Source: Hassallia sp050875635
Lineage (GTDB): Bacteria > Cyanobacteriota > Cyanobacteriia > Cyanobacteriales > Nostocaceae
DNA: 64,000 bases
Reading direction: 5' to 3'
Assembly (NCBI RefSeq): GCF_050875635.1
Contig: NZ_JBPAOH010000009.1
Location: 1 to 64,000 of the forward strand
Below the pieces are notes generated by a model. It was given only the letters and a program-made list of their open reading frames with translations, made no database searches and was not told where the DNA came from. The translations under genes were made by a program, and so were the position numbers. Shown in pieces: positions 61,845 through 64,000 of this stretch. The first letter of the stretch is position 1. Each line of letters opens with the position of its first letter.

Positions 61845-62492
61845 GTGAATCTAGCCCAAGGAGTACAAATCGTTTCCTTTGGCATACTGGCGGTGATGAT
61901 GGTAGGAACTGCGCTTGGTGTAGTGCTGTTCTCAAGCATTGTCTATTCTGCTTTTATGCTGGGAGGCGTGTTTATTAGCATTGCTGGCTTGTATCTGTTG
62001 CTCAATGGTGACTTTGTAGCATCAGCACAATTGCTAATTTACGTCGGTGCGGTGAACGTGCTGATTTTGTTTGCAATTATGTTGGTAAATAAACGGGAAG
62101 ATTTTGTGCCGTTTCCCAATGCTTGGATACGTAAAGCCCTAACGGGGGTAGTCAGTCTAGGATTGTTTGCCCTGTTAAGTACGATGGTCTTAGCGACACC
62201 TTGGAGTCATTCAACTCCTGTTGTGGGTGGTGAAAGTTCCATCGTTTTAATTGGTGAGCATTTCTTCAGTGACTTTTTGCTACCTTTTGAACTCGCTTCT
62301 ATTTTGTTGCTAATGGCAATGGTGGGAGCAATTATTTTGGCGCGTCGCGAGTATTTGCCAGAACCGATATCATCTGGATTGCCGCAAACCATTTTAACTT
62401 TACCAGAACGCCCCAGAGAACTGGTATCGGCTGGTACTAGTACTGACTTGGATGGTACTGATACTTATCGTGGTGGTTCTCGTCGCGAATAA
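61845..62492 (+). CDS. ndhG: NAD(P)H-quinone oxidoreductase subunit J-like membrane protein (NdhG)
   Basis: 215 residues, five hydrophobic segments: QIVSFGILAVMMVGTALGVV, SSIVYSAFMLGGVFISIAGL then YLLLNGDFVASAQLLIYVGA and VNVLILFAIMLV (the conserved NuoJ core), and LLPFELASILLLMAMVGAII then LARRE. Membrane-arm subunit of NDH-1. GTG start with AAAGGA upstream. The tail after ARREYLPEP is hydrophilic and typical of cyanobacteria. Confidence 0.95.
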   Translation: MNLAQGVQIVSFGILAVMMVGTALGVVLFSSIVYSAFMLGGVFISIAGLYLLLNGDFVASAQLLIYVGAVNVLILFAIMLVNKREDFVPFPNAWIRKALTGVVSLGLFALLSTMVLATPWSHSTPVVGGESSIVLIGEHFFSDFLLPFELASILLLMAMVGAIILARREYLPEPISSGLPQTILTLPERPRELVSAGTSTDLDGTDTYRGGSRRE

Positions 62493-62497
62493 TCAAA

Positions 62498-62650
62498 GAG
62501 GGGAATGGGGCATGGGGAATGGGGCATCGTCCAAGTGGTCTATGTGTGGCTGTGAAATAGGTCTAGCTTCTTTTTATTGCCAATTCCCAATGCCCAATTA
62601 CGAATTACCCATTGCCCATTGCCCATTGCCCAATTCCCAATGCCCATTAA
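62498..62650. repeat. Heptamer arrays between ndhG and ndhE
   Basis: GGGGAAT/GGGGCAT units (62500-62526) and CCCAATG/CCCATTG units (62581-62646) flank about 50 bp of unique DNA. Confidence 0.75.
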
Positions 62651-62668
62651 CAACCAACAAACAAATTC

Positions 62669-62974
62669 ATGCAACTCCAGTACTTTTTATTACTAGCAGC
62701 GGCTTTGTTCTGTATTGGCATCTTTGGCTTAATTACTAGCCGTAATGCCGTGCGGGTGCTGATGTCGATTGAGTTGATGCTGAATGCTGTTAATCTGAAT
62801 TTAATGGCATTTTCTAACTTCCTAGACTCAACATTAATTAAAGGTCAAGTTTTCACAGTATTTGTGATTACCGTGGCTGCTGCTGAAGCGGCAGTTGGTT
62901 TAGCGATCGTGCTTGCCATTTATCGCAACCGCGATACTGTCGATATGGAGCAGTTTAATCTTCTGAAGTGGTGA
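62669..62974 (+). CDS. ndhE: NAD(P)H-quinone oxidoreductase subunit 4L/K (NdhE)
   Basis: 101 residues, three membrane helices: QYFLLLAAALFCIGIFGLIT, VRVLMSIELMLNAVNLNLMA and TVFVITVAAAEAAVGLAIVL with the conserved membrane Glu residues of NuoK (SIELMLNAVN and AAAEAA). Part of the proton-pumping arm of NDH-1. The next gene starts 6 bp after its stop. Confidence 0.96.
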   Translation: MQLQYFLLLAAALFCIGIFGLITSRNAVRVLMSIELMLNAVNLNLMAFSNFLDSTLIKGQVFTVFVITVAAAEAAVGLAIVLAIYRNRDTVDMEQFNLLKW

Positions 62975-62980
62975 TATGAA

Positions 62981-63904
62981 GTGCAACTCAAGCAAGTAAT
63001 CATTGCTTATAAAGCCAGAGACCCCCAAAGCAAACGCTGGGCTGAAATCTGCGCCAAGCAACTTGAAGACCGCCAATGCCACGTATTGATGGGACCCAGT
63101 GGACCAAAAGACAATCCTTATCCGGTGTTTTTGGCTTCTGTAGGGCAACCAATCGATCTGGCTGTGGTACTTGGCGGTGATGGTACTGTTTTAACTGGTG
63201 CAAGACATTTAGCCCCAGCTGGTATCCCAATTCTGGCAGTGAATGTGGGAGGTCATCTGGGGTTTTTAACTGAGTCGGTGGAAGAATTTCAGGATACAGA
63301 GAAGGTTTGGGATCGGCTGCTGGAGGATCGCTATGCTATCCAGCGGCGTATGATGCTACAAGCGGCGGTATATGAGGGACATGGGACAAATATAGAACCT
63401 GTTACCGAACGCTACCTGGCTTTGAATGATATGAGTATCAAACCTGCTTCCGCCGATCGCATGATCACTTCAATTTTAGAAATGGAAATTGATAGTGAAA
63501 TTGTCGATCAGTATCAAGGAGATGGTTTGATTCTGGCTACTCCCACAGGTTCCACTGGTTACACCGTTTCTGCCAATGGTCCGATTATGCACGATGGTAT
63601 GGAAGCGATTACCATTACTCCCATTTGTCCGATGAGTCTTTCTAGTCGTCCTCTGGTATTACCTCCCGGTTCGGTTGTTAGCATCTGGCCTTTGGGAGAT
63701 TATGAGTTAAGTACCAAGCTGTGGATGGATGGAGTGTTAGCTACTTCGATTTGGCCCGGACACCGCGTTGATGTGCGAATGGCGGATTGTCGCTCTAAGT
63801 TTATTATTCTGCGGGAAAATTATTCCTACTATCAAACGCTGCGAGAGAAATTATTGTGGACGGGGACAAGGGTTCGCTACAGTAGTAATAATCAGCACAA
63901 TTGA
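62981..63904 (+). CDS. nadK: NAD(+) kinase
   Basis: 307 residues from GTG 62981. The diagnostic VVLGGDGTVLTGAR (GGDG), VNVGGHLGFLTE, ALNDMSIKP and LATPTGSTGYTVSANGP blocks of NAD kinase are all present. It phosphorylates NAD to NADP. The coupling to ndhE (6-bp gap) places it at the end of the NDH-1 operon, so NADP supply may be co-regulated with the complex. Confidence 0.95.
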   Translation: MQLKQVIIAYKARDPQSKRWAEICAKQLEDRQCHVLMGPSGPKDNPYPVFLASVGQPIDLAVVLGGDGTVLTGARHLAPAGIPILAVNVGGHLGFLTESVEEFQDTEKVWDRLLEDRYAIQRRMMLQAAVYEGHGTNIEPVTERYLALNDMSIKPASADRMITSILEMEIDSEIVDQYQGDGLILATPTGSTGYTVSANGPIMHDGMEAITITPICPMSLSSRPLVLPPGSVVSIWPLGDYELSTKLWMDGVLATSIWPGHRVDVRMADCRSKFIILRENYSYYQTLREKLLWTGTRVRYSSNNQHN

Positions 63905-63953
63905 TAGAAGTAGAAGCGATCGCATTTAGCCTACAGAAAAAATATGCGATCGC

Positions 63954-64000
63954 TCAATAACAGACTACATTGCCTAGATAATTCGCAGCTTCATCTTCAA
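63954..64000 (-). CDS. Possible 3' end of a gene running into the window edge
   Basis: On the minus strand the last 15 codons read EDEAANYLGNVVCY and stop at 63954-63956. Too short to assign; it may be a chance frame. Confidence 0.25.
   Translation of the reverse strand, partial: EDEAANYLGNVVCY

Overview
The window comes from a filamentous, very probably heterocyst-forming cyanobacterium (Nostocales type). The signs are: many GCGATCGC (HIP1) octamers; heptameric tandem repeats in the intergenic spaces; the NDH-1 cluster ndhA-ndhI-ndhG-ndhE; CrtO-type carotenoid ketolases; CYP110-like P450s; XisH/XisI genes; and a PatA/CheY/CheW/MCP/CheA chemotaxis operon of the kind used for gliding or phototaxis. 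The species cannot be named from sequence alone.

Layout. 0-2.3 kb is an accessory strip: an intact hicB-hicA toxin-antitoxin pair among broken genes (Uma2, VapC, DUF4926). 2.3-10.6 kb holds a transketolase/phosphoketolase-like ThDP enzyme, two tandem cytochrome P450s, a DUF2993 protein and a first crtO. 10.6-14.3 kb is a gene graveyard: a ribbon-helix-helix protein with an operator-like site, two decayed copies of a small-gene plus xisH module, one intact xisI, an EamA transporter, a group II intron reverse-transcriptase fragment and several MITE-like elements. 14.4-17.2 kb is a two-gene operon pairing a membrane protein with an Hsp70/actin-like ATPase that carries its own membrane hairpin; I recognise no described system in it, and it is my best candidate for one. 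17.5-21.9 kb holds an HNH gene pair, a second crtO, a saccharopine-dehydrogenase-like reductase and a small exported protein.

22-37 kb mixes housekeeping and accessory genes: a CPA-type antiporter, a mazF remnant, glycolate dehydrogenase glcE-glcF, a type II NADH dehydrogenase, one intact and one wrecked Uma2 gene, an ARMT1-type phosphatase, DUF4112, a methyltransferase, an IS4 remnant, a small outer-membrane-type protein, an MBL hydrolase and murJ. 37.5-44 kb holds a pentapeptide-repeat protein, an LCP ligase, mannose-1-phosphate guanylyltransferase, an ABC1 kinase and an orphan ABC ATPase. 44-52.6 kb is the five-gene chemotaxis-like operon on the minus strand. The rest is tRNA-Leu(UAG), alanine racemase, an HNH protein, a DHH phosphoesterase, SixA, citrate synthase, the ndhAIGE cluster and NAD kinase.

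Two themes stand out. First, small non-coding repeats are abundant and several sit exactly at the break points of dead genes: a two-hairpin element in mazF and Uma2, a palindrome element in another Uma2, and a MITE in xisH. Paired base changes in their stems suggest that folding is conserved. Second, redox and carotenoid genes (two crtO, two P450s, one reductase) are spread around the decayed mobile region. Family assignments rest on motifs read by eye; no database search was possible.
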